From Spirochaetaceae bacterium (GTDB lineage Bacteria > Spirochaetota > Spirochaetia > Treponematales > Breznakiellaceae): a stretch of 13,646 nucleotides of DNA. Positions within the stretch are counted from its first letter, which is position 1; each line of letters begins with the position of its first letter. Below are positions 13,095-13,646 of the stretch, in pieces. The notes below the pieces were generated by a model. The model searched no databases, had not been told where the DNA came from, and saw nothing but the letters and a program-made list of their open reading frames with translations. The stretch is from assembly GCA_031257075.1 (NCBI GenBank), contig JAIRPM010000020.1:1-13646 (forward strand), read 5' to 3'. Made by a program: the position numbers and the translations under genes.

Positions 13095-13646
13095 CTATTC
13101 AGGCCGGATAGTAAATTTAAAACCCGTTTCCGCCTTAAACATAAAAGTGGCAAGCGCGCCATTAAGAGCAGCCGGCACTTCACCGCCTATATACCATCGC
13201 ACATTTTTGCTAAAATCAAAACTCAATCGGAAGCCGCCGTAAACGGCAAATGTTTCGTCCTGTGTTATTTTTAAAACAATATTTTCAAATACGCCGGCAA
13301 GAATCATAACCCCGCCATCCAAACTCACCATAAGCGGTACATTTTTCGCGTAAAATTCAAAACGTCCAAACACCTTATTCCGGGAAAGCGTTTTTCTCAG
13401 CGCTATTGATTCGGACATAACATTTTCATGACGTTCGATATTTATACTTGCCAGAATATGGTACAGCCAAAATCCTATCCGCGCCTCAAAAAGATGAAGC
13501 GTACGATTCCCCGGATTATCAACATAAGCGCTCAAACTTTGTGAATAGGAAGTGGAAACAAAGAAAATATCAGGAATTGTAAGAGCAAATTTTGCTGTCA
13601 GTCCGCGGTCAAGGCGTTCAAATGCCCATGTAGGCGATTCAAAATA
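13095..13646 (-). CDS. Partial protein with beta-barrel character, function unknown
   Basis: The frame is open from the right edge to the TAG at 13095-13097, giving 183 visible residues with the N-terminus missing. A TTG at 13535 exists but has no ribosome site, and the frame continues upstream through residues such as LTAKFALTIPDIFFV, so I treat it as internal. I do not recognise a family with certainty. The sequence is rich in alternating polar and hydrophobic stretches with aromatic ends (for example FEARIGFWLYH, AVYGGFRLSFDFS, FKAETGFKFTI), which suggests amphipathic beta strands as in an outer-membrane barrel or a treponemal surface protein. It precedes the EamA gene by 9 bases and is likely in the same operon. 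Confidence 0.6.
   Translation of the reverse strand, partial: YFESPTWAFERLDRGLTAKFALTIPDIFFVSTSYSQSLSAYVDNPGNRTLHLFEARIGFWLYHILASINIERHENVMSESIALRKTLSRNKVFGRFEFYAKNVPLMVSLDGGVMILAGVFENIVLKITQDETFAVYGGFRLSFDFSKNVRWYIGGEVPAALNGALATFMFKAETGFKFTIRPE

Overview
The window looks like chromosomal DNA of a treponeme-type spirochaete, possibly a gut-dwelling uncultured one. The main pointers are FliH and FliI flagellar export proteins, an HPr kinase/HPr pair, a very large secreted ankyrin-repeat protein, and a partial outer-membrane beta-barrel-like protein. The lineage call is an inference from protein style; no rRNA or other taxonomic marker is present.

Layout. Positions 1-2565 (+) hold an ABC importer operon of the nitrate/sulfonate/taurine class: substrate-binding protein (cut by the left edge), permease and ATPase, tightly packed. 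Positions 2565-2832 carry a dense run of inverted repeats and then a promoter for a 974-residue exported ankyrin protein (2833-5757, +). A second palindrome separates it from fliH and fliI (5903-8160, +), which overlap. A GH43-like glycosidase gene (8157-9005, +) overlaps the fliI stop codon, in the place where fliJ usually lies.

The strand switches at 8982-9005, where the glycosidase and holA converge and overlap by 24 bases. Everything to the right is on the minus strand. Read in transcription order from the right edge it is: a partial beta-barrel-like protein, an EamA-family transporter, hprK, ptsH (HPr), lexA and holA (DNA polymerase III delta). A terminator-like region with two mutually exclusive hairpins lies between ptsH and lexA.

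How the genes fit together. The ABC genes form one uptake system of unknown substrate. HprK and HPr form a carbon/energy sensing pair, with both HPr phosphorylation sites (His15 and Ser46) present. LexA and HolA are translationally adjacent, which links damage control to the replicative clamp loader. FliH and FliI form the ATPase complex of flagellar export. I see no tRNA, rRNA, CRISPR array, transposase or phage gene. I found no clearly new multi-gene system. The best leads are the structured intergenic repeat family, the exported ankyrin protein beside the export ATPase genes, the GH43-like gene in the fliJ position, and the unusual LexA with a palindrome upstream.
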